From Pomphorhynchus laevis (Eukaryota > Acanthocephala > Palaeacanthocephala > Echinorhynchida > Pomphorhynchidae), in assembly GCA_012934845.2 (NCBI GenBank), contig WNNJ02001293.1, forward strand, positions 62,001 to 126,000: a DNA stretch of 64,000 nucleotides, written 5' to 3'. Below, piece by piece: positions 33,887-45,605 of this stretch. Made by a program: the position numbers and the translations under genes. Positions within the stretch are counted from its first letter, which is position 1. Each line of letters opens with the position of its first letter. The notes beneath the pieces are model-generated. The model was given only the letters and a program-made list of their open reading frames with translations. It was not told where the DNA came from and ran no database searches.

Positions 33887-36800
33887 GTAAGTATTTTGAT
33901 TGACATCACTTGTCGCTTTTAATCTACCTCAAATTTAAGGGTCGGAAATTATAATAAATTATTTTTGAGTAGTAATTAAAAAAAATAAATGATAAATAAT
34001 AAATAATCAAATAACAATTTTTCTTATGACATCATTAAAGTATTTGTAAGTCCTCTTTTGAATACATATTCCTTATTACATATTTGGAATTTATTGAAAT
34101 AAATTAAATTAATGGCATCATTAAATTATCTGTAAGCCCACTTTTGAATACATAATTCCTTATTACGTATTTGGAATTTATAAAATTATTTCAAATTTTA
34201 TGTATTTGGAATAATACATAAAATTCATAATATTCAATACATAAACTTTGTCTATTTAAAAAAACTATTAAATCAATTTGTACATATAAATTGAAAACAT
34301 TAAATTGAAATACATAAATGAAACCATATCATAAATAACATATTGAAATATATTATACAAGATGAATTCATTATTATTCATTAACCGCCAAAAGAGCAAA
34401 GCTCGAAACAAGGGCATCACAGTAAAAAAGAGAGAGAAATAAAAAAATAGTCAACAAAATAGCTAAAGCAAGTCAGGATTCAAGGCCATATTCAGCACAA
34501 AGATAATTCTTCAATTCTGATACATGTGTGGCCTCAACAACAGTAGTTAAATATAGTAGCTAAAAAATAGTTATTAATAATTATTGTTATATTTTTAAAT
34601 ATAACAACAATTAATAAGGACAAGTACATAATATTCAAAGATACTTGTCATTATTAATAATACTTAAAAAATGATTTATTGATACGTGGCAAATGCGGGC
34701 TGGCGCACGCCTACATAACAACGAAGAATAAAAACAAATGAGGGAGCGCTACCGACGTCGAGAGGGAGTTGATTTCAGGCGAGTAGAGCGGCGACGAGAA
34801 AGAATCGGAGACCGTAGTTGCTAGAGTAATTGGGAACGTGGAGTAAGATGGATTGACGGAACGCAGCGATAGAGAGAGGTGGGCGAGTGTCGTCTAAGAA
34901 ACGGAGGTTGATGAACGATAAGAAGCCGACAGCGATGATACGATAAGTGACGAGGAGAAGGCAGAGTGGGATGCGGATGGTAGGCCAGGAGAGTTGCTCA
35001 AGATATGTGGATGTGTGGTCAAAGCGACGGAGACGAAAGAGCACTCAAACGGCGGATTTGGCGTTTGAAGCACGGCAGGGAAGTTGATTGGCGTATATGA
35101 ATGGGCAGATGGTTCCACGATAGAGGAGCAGCCACCAATAAGAAGCGGAGTCCAAATGAGGTAGAGTAGTTTGGGACATATAAAAGAAGCGAATTACAGG
35201 AACGCAAAGAACAGTAATCAGCACGAGAATTTTCAAGAAAAGTAAGGTTGAGAAATGAAAGGGTATGAAAAGTTACAAGGCGGAAAGCAACGATAAAAAG
35301 ACGAATTTGAACACGACAATAAATTGTAGGCAAATCGAGAGAAGCAATATGATAGGATGTATGATCGAAACGACGAAGACGGAAGAGAATTCGGACGGCT
35401 GCGTTGACAATGCGTTGTAGGGGAAGAAGAGTGGATTTAGGTGAGTTGGAAAATAGACTAAGACAATAATCGAGTCTAGAAAAAAGGAGAGATGATATGA
35501 GAGTCATACAAGAAGGGAAATCGATCAATCTACGAACTTGACGGAGGTTGCGGAGTATCAAGGTAGATGAGCGTACTTTATCTCTAACGAAAGGTTTAAG
35601 TGAAAGTCGGTTGTCAAAATGGAAGCCTAGGAAAACGAGATTATCAACGATAGGAAGAATTGTAGAATTTAATGATACGGAGGGAGGTTCGAAGCCGAGG
35701 CGTCGAGGTAGGATCCACATAATTTTGGATTTATCAGGATTCAGAGAAAGGCGAAGGGAAGAAAGATGATTGGAAATTGAGACAAGACAGTCGGAAGCAG
35801 AAACACTAAGATCGCGAATACGATAAACAGGTGCATGAGCATAGATGAGAATGTCATCAGCATATTGCATAACATGGAAGTTAAATTTATGAGAAATCGA
35901 AGACAAATCACCAAGAAGAAGAGAGAAAAGTATAGGGCCTAATACGGAGCCTTGCGGAACACCGGACGGAATGGACGAAGGATGGGAGAGAGAAGAGTTA
36001 GAATATACGCGAAATGTACGGTTTGATAGATATGAAGAAAACCATGATACAGTGGGTAAAGAGAAGCCATAATCATGACGAAGGCGATGGAGAAGAATCG
36101 AGTGATCGACGATGTCAAAAGCAGACGATAGATCAAGAGAAACTATGACACTACATAATTTATGATCGCGCGATATGAGTAAGTCGTTATAAACTTTAAG
36201 ACATGCAATTTCGGTAGAGTAATTAGAGCGAAAAGCGGCTTGGAAGGGAGGAAATAAGTTAGAGGAATAGAGATATGTATTAACTTGCTTAAGAACGAGA
36301 CGCTCAAGGAGTTTAGAGAGGGTTGGGAGAAGTGAGATTGGACGGTACGAAGATGGTAGTGAAGAGTCGAGAGATTGCTTTTTGATGATAGGACGAACAG
36401 TGGCGCATTTCCAGATGGAAGGAAATGTACAGCTACGGATGGACGAGTTGAACAATGTGGTTAGGAAGGGTAAGATAAAAGTGCAGATATTTTTAAGTAA
36501 GTGAGTGGGAATTGGGTCAGAAGGAGAGGTTTTATTAGGTAATGACAGCAGAACCGAAGAAACTTCATCAGACGAAACGGGAAGAAGGTGGAATAGTTCT
36601 GGGAGGGAAGTATTTAAAGAGAAGAGTTGTTACAAGGGGGTATGGGTAGTAGGGAAAGTAAATTAGATAGCTTAGATTGTAGATAAGAAGAAAATCCATC
36701 AGAATTTATATTACAATGGGTAGATGATCGTGAAAGAATTGAGTTTAAGATTTTCCAATGAGATTTAGAGTTGGAAGATGACTCAAGTTGATTTCGCTAA

Positions 36801-39800
36801 AAGAGAGTACGGCGTAGAGAAAAGTAGGAATCACGGAGATTTGTAGGAGTAAGTTGGGAGAACGTTTAACAAAACGATTATACACACGAAAAGAGTGACG
36901 GAGTCGACGCTTAGAAAGACTACAGTCAGAATCGAACCAGGGAATATGGCGCAAGCGCTGAGAACGTCGAAGTCGACAAGGCAGAAGGTTATTGATAATA
37001 GACGTAAGTTCAGATTCAAACAGAATGCAGAGATGATCTGCATTCTGTGTAGGGGTAAGATTATGAATTTTGGAGAATTGGCGAAAAGGCTAAGGCAGTA
37101 ATCGATTTTAGGGAGGAGAAGCGATGAAATAATAGAAATACATAAACGGAAGCCGATAATGGGGCGGATACGGCGGATGTCACGGAGAATTAGGTTAGAC
37201 GAGCGAACCTTGTCACGGACGAAGGGTTTACGGGAAAGGTAATCATCGAAATGGAAGCCTAAGAATGTGAGATTGTGGACTATGGGAATATTTGTTAGGG
37301 TTACAGGGGAGGATCCACATTATTTTTGATTTGTCTTGGTTTAGAACGAGATGAAGATGGGAAAGACGTTTGTAGATAGAAGAAAGACAGTTTGAGGCAG
37401 TTTAAACGTTTCATTGAATCAGAAAGTTGGAAGGATGAGGAAAGTGGGAAATTATGATTTGGAACGCAGTTGACACGATAAGTGTCAATGATATACAATA
37501 AATCTATTTATTTAACAACAAGTATTTGAATTGATCAAATGTAGATCTTTTGATTGATCAATTGATCTCAAGTAAGAAATGTAACTTGAGAATCATTGCT
37601 GGAAGCAGTTTAGAAATTATAATAATTGCTAAATAATTAGGAATTTACGTAATTGATTAGTTAATTAGTTAATTTACGTTGCTTAGAATAATTATATAAT
37701 TGGAACTAATTCCGTAGATACCGTCGTTTTTGTGCGATTATGGTAAAAACCGAATTGAATATAATAAGCATTTAAAAGATATTAATATTTTTACAGTATA
37801 ATTCTATTACACTTTCATTTTATTAAGTAATTAATACTTTTTTCATCCTTGTTATATCATCCTTGTTGTAAGCTAACAATAATCTACCAGAAGAAATATT
37901 TGATAATTTTGATAGTAGTGGACGGAAAATGATTCAATTCTATTTCGAAATCTGAAATTTTAGAATATGAAATTCTACTGAAATCTGACTGATCAGTGAA
38001 TATCTATAACTATCATCCATAATATTAATTAATAATTTAAAAATTAATTTAATTTATTAAGTATACTTTTACAATCTACAGCTATTGGTGAAAACTTTAA
38101 TAATTTTAATAACGGAACAGTTAGTTATTATTTAGTGATGTATTCTATAGTGAATTTTTTGATTGAGTCATTTTATAATGGACTATCGTAATAATCAAAA
38201 ATTGGTGAAATAAAGAAATAATTTCATTTTCTTTCTTCCCGATGAATATACGACACAGTCAAAAATTAAATTAAGACATTTAAAATTATATTTAAAATAA
38301 ATAAAGTGATTATTCTTTGTTTGACGTAATAATCGTATATTTATATAATGCATGCACTAACGCGCAATAAATTTTACAAAAATGCTGTTAAACATGTACT
38401 CTACAGTTTCCGTAGTTAACGATCGGGTTTTTCCTATGGACCTATGATAAATATGTTCACCTATAAACTGAAATTATTTCAAGAAAGCCTCGTTTCCTTG
38501 CTTTCTTGGAGTTACTAAACTTCAAAAAAATGCACCTATAAAAGAGCATTTACGGAAACTAATAATTTTGGTGAATGTTGAAATGTAATGCCAAATGGTC
38601 AAGTTTTATTAAGCTTATATTGGAAGTAATATATTTTCATATAAAATTAGATTTTTCGTATGGATTTTTACATGTCAACTTTTGTTTTTAAGTTTGTTTT
38701 GGAAAATGTTTGGAATATAAATATATATTGCTACACAAAGTCAGCGTCACGTGAAAAAAGCCCAGTTGCTTACAGACAAGATGATAAACTGCAACTTGTG
38801 ATATCAAACCATGCTACAAATTTCGACTGGATGTACTTGTGGTCATGGCTGGCCCAAATTGGCAAACTTAAACATGTTCGTAATATATTGAAAAATGAGT
38901 TAAAGTGCATTCCAGGATTTGGATGGGCTATGCAGTGTGCTGCCTTTATATTTCTCGAGCGAAATTGGACATTTGATAAAGATACAATTTTGAATATGTT
39001 GCAGATTTTCCGCATAATCAAAAATCAATCAGTGGTAAATCAAATTTTATTTTTGTAATTTTTGCTATATGAGACCCGTCTATCTGACACCAAACATTTT
39101 CTAAACCTATCATTTCATGATTAAAGTGCCTTAATTTTATATTAATTAAATTGTAAATCAATTAAATTATCAGGGCAAATTTTGGTCTTTACATCGAATT
39201 GTAATAATTCACTCGAAATTGAATATTAAATTGAAATCAAATTGTTCTCATTACTTACCAAAATAACAGTTTAATAATCATTTTACATTTTAATTTATCT
39301 AAATCGAAATGCTTTCTTTTTTTGTCAAACCATTTTTATAAGGATTTTAAACGAAATTGGCTGGTATTAATATTAGCGCAATTCGACGGACTTTATTGAT
39401 AGGTGTGTCTTGATAAGTTTTGATATAAAGAGAATTTAATCATAATGTTTAGACCGCTTTATTATTCATCTGAAAATTATCTATTTTTACTGATAGATAA
39501 AATAGTAGTTTGCCAAAAATCTCCTGACAGTGCTGTTCAGGTTCCAAAGGTAGCTAAATTATATTTAAATTCCGACTGGATGTACTTGTCGTCATGGCTG
39601 GTACTTGTGGTCCAAACTTACTACTAAAAACTGGTGATCATCAGTTATATTACTTTAATGTATCTCCCCAGACGTTCCTAAGAACTCAAGTTCTCAATCA
39701 CGTTATTAAGAACGCTAGTTAATTACTAGGGTCATCTTTCATTATTCGTTTTTTAAAGAAAAAGAATAATAAGAAATAAATGAACTCATAAGAATCAAAT

Positions 39801-42800
39801 GCTTAAATGTGCAATTCTTTAAACTAATTTCAAATATCATATATTTTAATGTGCATATTCTTTAGTCTAATTAAAATACATATTTTCACCTGTTTTACCA
39901 GTCTCTGTGCACCTCAGTATTTTATAGTTCTAATCATTAATAGGTTAAGAATTAGAGATTTAGATAATAATCTAAATCTAATGTTTTATAATTATGGAAT
40001 TTTTTAAATATATTTTGGATAACTTTCGAATATCAACATCTCTGATAATATCAAATATCAACACCTTTGCATTAGGCATGCGTATTCGAAATTCAGTTGC
40101 TAAATTTTTCAAATCTAAGTAATTTTGTGACACTATTATATTACGCAACTACTATATTTTTTATTATTATAGATAGTCCTTTTTCCCGAAGGCACTAATC
40201 TCTGTGCACGAAGCAAAGAAAAGAGTAATGCATACGCGGCAGCTCACGCACTTGATCGCTACGAATACTGTTTACATCCACGAACTACAGGCTTTAATGC
40301 AATTCTGTTGGAATTAATTAAAAAGGACGGTATGGTGAATTACTATAAAATGATATTTCAGTAAGCGGTTATCAAATCATTTCTATGTTCGGTTGATCGA
40401 TAGGCTAATCGATCAATCGATCAATTGATTACAATATATATCTTTTTATTTTTACTACGTTTTCTTACTGGGGCTTATCATTAACAAAAATACGTTTAGC
40501 TTATGTAATTAAAAAAATATCATTAAATATTTTAAATTATTCTTCGTATACTTTCTAATATTAGAACTATCGTATTTGTAATATGTAATATTATCATATA
40601 CCTTACATTTCAAAATAGGAATAAAGATTTACAAATTATCTTTGGCAGTGATATCGGACGGTCTGATGAGTTATAGCACAATCAATAACACAAGATAGAA
40701 GAACACCCATGTCACCAATAACACAAACGTCTTGATGACTTGTTGCACAAGCATTTACATGAAAAATGCAAATTATGACTAAATTGTTATTGGTATGCAA
40801 CTAACATCAAATAATGATAGCTTAGGCAGTTATAAATTGTTAATTCGCTTATTCAAACGAAAGATACAAATGTTTGCATACTCTTGAGTGTGCTTTTCTT
40901 TGTACATATCTTGATCATTAATAATCCCCGAAAGTAGCTTTTATTGTTATGTCTAAAGCCTTTTTATAATCATCGAGGTTATTTATTGTATCACTGTGTT
41001 GCACGAACCGTTAGCCAAATTTACACAACCTTTGAAAGAAGCAAAATATTTAACCTGTGATGTTACCTTTATTAGCAAAAATCCAATAATAGAATGTAAG
41101 TAAAAAACCAAACACGACTATTCGATATATTTTAGTAACTACTAGTAATAACTAGCATCTTCAGAAATTTGAAGCATTTTAAATATAATTTTGTTCACTT
41201 TTAATTATACGTAATCTTTTCTGAATATTTAAAAAACAGCCCATATGGATATATTACATATACTTAGAAAAATTCTGTATTCAATAACAGTTTTCTAAGC
41301 AACATATACATCTGATATTTGCAGATGACTTAGTATATAGGGTATGCATTGATATTTTGCAGATGACTTAATATATAGTGCTGTACGTATCCATGTTATC
41401 GAAAGGAATCCGCCGAGGTACTTAGCAAATAAAAATCAATAGAAAAACTTTATAATTTGCTTAGGAAACAAATTAAAAATAGACTATATGAACACATTGT
41501 AACATTTGAAAACTGTGAATTCCTTTTCGCATGTTTCACTAGATATCAACTAGTTGAACAATAGCGGATAGTCTACAAATAAGTCCATTGTCAATTCATA
41601 ATTATAAACTTTTTCTGATGTAATTTTTTGCACAATATTCTAAGTTTTATCTCCCTTCTTCTCTTTGACATAAATTTTACGTTACTAATTAATCAGAAAG
41701 TAATATGAACTTATAGATGATTGTAGGTACCAGGCTGATCTAAATAGGATACGTTCTTTAATTATTATTGAATACGATCATATTCTTGAAGAATTCAAAT
41801 TTTCTAGCGATAAATGTTAGCGGGCTTTTGAAGTGTTTTTTAGCAGCAGACGATAAGGAAGTCGAAGGCAGCATAGATTTATTTCGTGATCACTTGTTTT
41901 AATTATTCAGTGAACGTTTGGCATTGTGATTTCAGCAAAATATTTAACGCTTTTAGAATATTGTAATTTCATTTAGGTCTTAGGTACATTACCGACGTCA
42001 CTATTGCTTATAAAGGAAAGTATCCTGTTGATCCAGCTGATCTTCTAATGAGAGGTGTTTTACCTGAAGAAATTTACATTCTGTACAAGATTCATGCTGT
42101 TGACCATGTATATTCTGAAGAAGATAGCGAAAAGTTTCTGTTTGATTTATGGAATGAGAAAGAAAAAACACTTAAAAGGTGATAATAACGTGACTATTAA
42201 ATTTATTATAAAATCCGTTTTTGATAAATTGGATACTAAACTGGCCGGTAATCATTCGCATATTTAATAATCGAATTTAAATTTCAATTAAAAAAATAAA
42301 TGAATTTAATTATTATTAATTTAATTATTTTCCTTAAAACAGCCTTCCTAATGGAAGACTGAGTACTTGACGACGCACCCGAACGATACTAGTAATATCA
42401 ACGGAACATATCTTCTATAGACTGAAAGTATCAAATATATCGGTTCAGTGCTCTCAGCTGATAATGACCTAAACTATGAAATAACCGCCAGAATTAATGC
42501 TACATGTATGAAGTGGCGTTCGACAACTGGGGTAATATGCGACCGGAAAATGAAATCGAAAATCTATCGAAACGTCATTCGTCCTGTAGCTCTTTACGTA
42601 TCTGAATGCTGGCCTATCACAAAGGTTGCCGAACGTCGTCTCGCTGTAATAGAGGAGATAAAGATGTTACGATGGACGAGCAGAACTAGTCTTCGATGCA
42701 ATGCCTATATGGGATAACATGCAAGAAGCTGGTCTCCAATGGTATGGTCGCACTTTACGAGCACACTAGGATTCTCTTGCAAAAACAGATTTAAACATCC

Positions 42801-43342
42801 ACATTTATGATAAACGTCTCAAAAAACTACTGAAACAGCGTTGGTCTGACATGCTGCATAACGACCTAAATGACAGTTGATGGCACTCGAACTAAGCCTT
42901 TGATCGTGTTAAATGGATCAGGCGTTTCATGAAAGCCGACCCCGCCAACACACGGGAAAAGAAGAAAAGATTTTTCCTAAAACAGCACATTTTATGCTGC
43001 TTAACCAAAATATTACGTTTGAAATATATAGTTTTAAATACTTCACTTAAAGTTTTAAATATTCATTCTTAACTTTAAACTCTACTTTTACTTTACTTTT
43101 CTCATTTGACCAGATTTCACAAGTATGGACGTTTTGATGACGATGCAATTCTTCTGCCGTCCAGGAGTTGGTATAACAGAGCTAAAATACTTTGCTTTTT
43201 ATTTTGGTTAACTAATACAATATTTTCACTTATATTGCTTTACCGTTCATTTGCGTTTAAGATTTATTTCATTTCTGTCATTGTGTCAACATTGATCATG
43301 AGCAGGCTTTTTGGAATTACTGAATTGCTATGGCACTATTGA
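33716..43342 (+). CDS. LCLAT1: Lysophospholipid acyltransferase of the LCLAT1/AGPAT family, five coding exons
   Basis: Join 33716-33886, 38693-39034, 40173-40329, 41977-42178 and 43114-43342 (1101 nt, 366 residues). It should transfer acyl groups from acyl-CoA to lysophospholipids (lysocardiolipin, lysophosphatidylinositol or lysophosphatidate) in ER or mitochondria-associated membranes. Visible family blocks are N-H-A-T-N-F-D (residues 96-102, the NHx4D catalytic block), G-F-G-W-A-M-Q-C-A-A-F-I-F-L-E-R (132-147), F-P-E-G-T-N-L (175-181) and V-T-I-A-Y (about 231-235). An N-terminal membrane segment (about 8-35) and two C-terminal ones (about 305-350) complete the layout. Length and block order match human LCLAT1 (376/414 residues). 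The chosen ATG is the first in-frame one; a possible 5'-UTR exon starts after TATTTTTTAG at 33580. A polyadenylation-like AATAAA lies at 43624. No stop or frameshift was found across the exons, so the gene looks intact despite LINE insertions in introns 1 and 4. Confidence 0.9.
34473..34559 (-). CDS. Candidate terminal exon of an unrecognised minus-strand gene inside LCLAT1 intron 1
   Basis: On the minus strand, a good acceptor (TAACTATTTTTTAG) precedes 29 phase-0 codons reading L-L-Y-L-T-T-V-V-E-A-T-H-V-S-E-L-K-N-Y-L and ending Y-G-L-E-S-stop. The following sequence is less AT-rich and could be a 3' UTR. The T-V-V-E-A-T-x-x-x-x-E-L-K rhythm recalls a ubiquitin-like strand-helix unit, but that is only an impression. 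No upstream exon was identified, because the neighbouring DNA is LINE B. It may be a decayed gene end or chance. Confidence 0.3.
   Translation of the reverse strand, partial: LLYLTTVVEATHVSELKNYLCAEYGLES
34676..37030 (-). mobile_element. LINE family B (CR1/L2-like), copy B1, in LCLAT1 intron 1
   Basis: Minus strand; the 3' end near 34676 ends in TTGCCACGTATCAATAAAT. The open frame at 36455-35019 is 478 codons and covers most of the RT: S-Y-R-P-I-S-L-L-P, L-D-L-S-S-A-F-D-I-V-D-H-S-I-L-L, G-V-P-Q-G-S-V-L-G-P-I-L-F, Q-Y-A-D-D-I-L-I-Y and N-P-D-K-S-K-I-M-W. It then reads the C-terminal region to about R-L-S-A-L-S. Further upstream, P-W-F-D-S-D-C-S-L-S-K (about 36945) marks the linker after the endonuclease, which is missing. 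It is the least damaged LINE frame in the window, so a relatively young, 5'-truncated insertion antisense to its host gene. Confidence 0.85.
37031..37470 (-). mobile_element. LINE family B, second fragment B2
   Basis: The sequence 37031-37440 repeats the RT thumb and C-terminal part of B1 (compare 37060-37100 with 4380-4440 reversed). It abuts the linker end of B1 at a sharp junction. It is a separate truncated copy or the product of an internal rearrangement. Broken. Confidence 0.65.
37471..38692. other. LCLAT1 intron 1, 3' part: AT-rich, no feature
   Basis: Apart from the polypyrimidine tract and acceptor immediately before 38693, I see no gene, repeat family or conserved element in this stretch. 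Confidence 0.5.
38693..39034 (+). CDS. LCLAT1: LCLAT1-like exon 2, catalytic block
   Basis: 114 codons after the acceptor TTTGTTTTTAAG, ending at GTG|GTAAAT. It holds the NHx4D catalytic motif and the G-F-G-W-A-M-Q acceptor-binding block. Both boundaries agree with the human protein by alignment from memory. Confidence 0.88.
39510..39625 (+). pseudogene. Decayed partial duplicate of LCLAT1 exon 2 in intron 2
   Basis: The sequence 39570-39601 differs from exon 2 at 38821-38852 by about two bases over 32 and encodes D-W-M-Y-L-S-S-W-L in place of D-W-M-Y-L-W-S-W-L. It is followed by TACTTGTGGTC and CAAACTTA, words taken out of order from the same exon. No usable splice sites surround it, so it is a scrambled relic and not an alternative exon. 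Confidence 0.65.
40173..40329 (+). CDS. LCLAT1: LCLAT1-like exon 3, FPEGT block
   Basis: 157 nt after the acceptor TTATTATTATAG. It starts I-V-L-F-P-E-G-T-N-L and continues Y-C-L-H-P-R-T-T-G-F, which is nearly invariant in LCLAT1 proteins. It ends phase 1 at G|GTATGG. It is too short and too stop-bounded to stand out as an ORF, but the family match is strong. Confidence 0.9.
40330..41976. other. LCLAT1 intron 3, no gene seen
   Basis: 1.6 kb of AT-rich DNA. A 27-bp word containing TTTGCAGATGACTTA is present at 41314-41340 and again, slightly changed, at 41351-41378. I see no further structure apart from the splice signals. Confidence 0.5.
41977..42178 (+). CDS. LCLAT1: LCLAT1-like exon 4
   Basis: 202 nt after TTTCATTTAG, encoding L-R-Y-I-T-D-V-T-I-A-Y-K-G through F-D-L-W-N-E-K-E-K-T-L-K-R. 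The last part matches the L-x-x-W-x-x-x-R-W-x-E-K-E region after the acyltransferase domain. It ends phase 2 at AG|GTGATA. Confidence 0.87.
42340..42970 (+). mobile_element. RTE-type LINE, C-terminal fragment, in LCLAT1 intron 4
   Basis: The open frame at 42448-42717 is preceded by K-Y-I-G-S-V. It reads A-R-I-N-A-T-C-M-K-W-R-S-T-T-G-V, then K-S-K-I-Y-R-N-V-I-R-P-V-A-L-Y and S-E-C-W-P-I. This is the diagnostic post-RT region of RTE/BovB-like elements. Later frames give W-Y-G-R-T-L-R, K-Q-R-W-S-D-M-L and D-R-V-K-W-I-R-R near the end. 5'-truncated and broken. It is on the same strand as the host gene, between exons 4 and 5. Confidence 0.8.
43114..43342 (+). CDS. LCLAT1: LCLAT1-like exon 5 with C-terminal membrane segments
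   Basis: After the acceptor TTTGACCAG the split arginine codon is rebuilt and the frame reads F-H-K-Y-G-R-F-D-D-D, then two hydrophobic stretches and R-L-F-G-I-T-E-L-L-W-H-Y before TGA. The R-x-F-G-x-x-E ending is typical of the family. Confidence 0.87.
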
Positions 43343-44365
43343 TATTTATTAAAAGCCTATTTACTTTTCGAATTTAAAAACGTTTCGGATGTCAGTTTTT
43401 GTATTGAGTGAACATACTTGTGTCTCTTTGAGAAACAAACATGTAACAATTTGTTTTGTAAAGAAAGTTTAATTTTTAATTTTTTTTATTTCTGATATTT
43501 AGTAACATTGATGCTATTTAATTTGCATTTCTTAATGTCTAATAATCACTAGAATTGGCCACTAGAATAGTGTTAGTGAAGCACGTATAACTAATCTCAC
43601 ATCAAATAATTTTATTTCGATGCAATAAATCAAAAGATATTATAATTATAAAATTGATATTATATTTAATGTCAAATATAAATATTTGATATGATATTTT
43701 GATCTAATTTATAATTAAATTTATAATAATGTTTTATTATACATAATAAATTTATAAAAAAAATAAAATATTTAATTTTAATAATTTTTGATTAAAAAAG
43801 CAAATAGCACTACTGAGAACGATATTATTCATTTAGAAGTACAAAACCAACAAACATAAAACAGCTTAGTAATAATAATTTTCTTAAATAAACAGTTTAG
43901 TATCAAATTCGATGCTAGTTATGACCAATCATTCGCTTTTGCAAGATCTGACTGGTGATTCGATGTAAAGGTAGGATCAAACAGTTTTCCGATTACCTAA
44001 AATCTAAAATACTTTTGAATAGTTTCATATATCGTTTGTTCTCAAATTGGCAAACCGATTAACAATTCCAATTTCGTCTGGTTGACTATATGCTATCATC
44101 TACAATCATAGAGTAGAGTCAATGTTTATTGAACATCAGAATTATATCATCTGCATGTGCTACTTGTATTCCTACAATTCGTCAAGTCATTTAAAAATCG
44201 GCTAGTATCTATTATATAAATTAGATTAGTGAAAAAGAACGACTCCTAGTGTAGCCCTTTTGATAACTAACAATTACTGATCATTCTCTAAAAAGAATGA
44301 CCAATACTTCGAAACACTTTTCTCGTCAAATTATAAGGTACCTTTAAAATATTTAAATAATAGTC
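43343..44365. other. Downstream flank of LCLAT1, no gene seen
   Basis: 3' UTR and intergenic DNA, AT-rich, with the polyadenylation-like AATAAA at 43624. No further feature is recognised before the LINE mosaic restarts. Confidence 0.5.
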
Positions 44366-44837
44366 CTTACCCAGTTGGAACCTATATCCAGTGCACCAAT
44401 ATTCTTTCTAGAGAACTTGTCTGGCAAAATCAGAGAGGTTGGGAAGACGGAACATGTATGCTAAGGTCTTCAGTGTTGTCGGAGTGGGACTGTAAATACG
44501 ATTTTTGTAAGTAGTCGAAAGTATCGCGGTAGCTTGCGAAGAGAGGTGGGAATTAAATTCGGTAAGACTTTTATTAAATTCGGGGAAAGCGTTGGATAGC
44601 TCCCTGAAAGAAAGCCACTCTGATTGGATCAAAGTGGAATCTCCATCGAAGCAGCGTATCCTATTCTATCCGCCAGCGAATCAAGTCATGGGAGGTTGAC
44701 AGATGTTGTCGGGACTGCTTTGTACAGTGGGGTTTCAACAACCACCTCTCATGGAGCAGTAATAAGTCGAGGCGTGAATTTGTTGATGTGCAATGAAAGG
44801 TAGAGGACAGTAGTTTATGAATAAGATAACCGTTCCT
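44366..44837 (-). mobile_element. LINE family A linker fragment
   Basis: Minus strand; it covers the region between endonuclease and RT, equivalent to 9600-10070 in A7. The right edge breaks within GATAACCGTTCCT, where family B sequence begins. This fragment has no counterpart on the left side of copy 1 of the segmental duplication, so it lies outside the duplicated block. Confidence 0.7.
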
Positions 44838-45605
44838 ATGCATATCTCTGTGCGATCTGTGTGTTTCTTCTTTCATCACTTATTTTCCCTCAAATCGATT
44901 ACTGCCTCAGCCTTTTCGCCAATTCTCCAAAATCCATCAGTCTACCCCTGCATCGCATCATTAACTCCGCCATTCGAGTGCTCATACGTTTCCGTCGCTT
45001 TGACGACACATCCTCATATCTTACCCAAGTCTGCATATCTCTGTGGGATCTGTGTGTCTCTTCTTTCATCACTTATTTTCCCTCAAATCGATTACTGCCT
45101 CAGCCTTTTCGCCAATTCTCCAAAATCCATCAGTTTACCCCTGCATCGCATCATTAACTCCGCCATTCGAGTGCTCATACGTTTCCGTCGCTTTGACGAC
45201 ACATCCTCATATCTTACCCAAGTCTCCTGGCTCACCATCCACATCCGCATACAACTCCGCCTTATTCTCGTAACTTTTCGTCTCATCGCTGTCGGCTCCT
45301 CATCGTTCATCAACCCCCTGTCTTAAACGACACTCGCCCCACCTCTCTCTATCACTGCATTCCCGTAATTCCCTCTTACTCTACGTTCTTAATTACTCTA
45401 ACAACTACGGTACCGATCCTTTCTCGTCGCCGCTCTACTCGCCTGAAATCAGCTCCCTCTCGACGTCCGCCGCGCTCCCTGCTTTATTACATTCAAATAC
45501 CGCCTCCGTACCCATCTTATCGACGCATGATTTAGATTTTTGTTCTTTTTTTTGTGGTCATGTAAGCGTGCGCCGGCACGCATTTGCCACGTAAAAATAA
45601 GTGTT
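44838..45605 (+). mobile_element. LINE family B fragment with a 196-bp tandem duplication
   Basis: Two nearly identical units, 44838-45034 and from 45035 on, each start CATATCTCTGTG and include the Y-C-L-S-L-F-A-N-S-P-K-type region of the B RT C-terminus. The second continues to the B 3' end near 45605, like 4366-4925. The duplication is absent from copy 1. Confidence 0.75.

Noticed and set aside
35019-36455. 478-codon minus-strand frame as a host gene
   Set aside because: It carries the complete CR1/L2-type RT signature, including SSAFDIVDH, GVPQGSVLGP and QYADD, and a matching fragment lies at 4116-4925; it is LINE B.
41314-41378. RT active-site remnant (I-F-A-D-D-L-V-Y) in LCLAT1 intron 3
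   Set aside because: Only eight codons match and the surrounding sequence shows no other RT motif; the word is merely duplicated locally.
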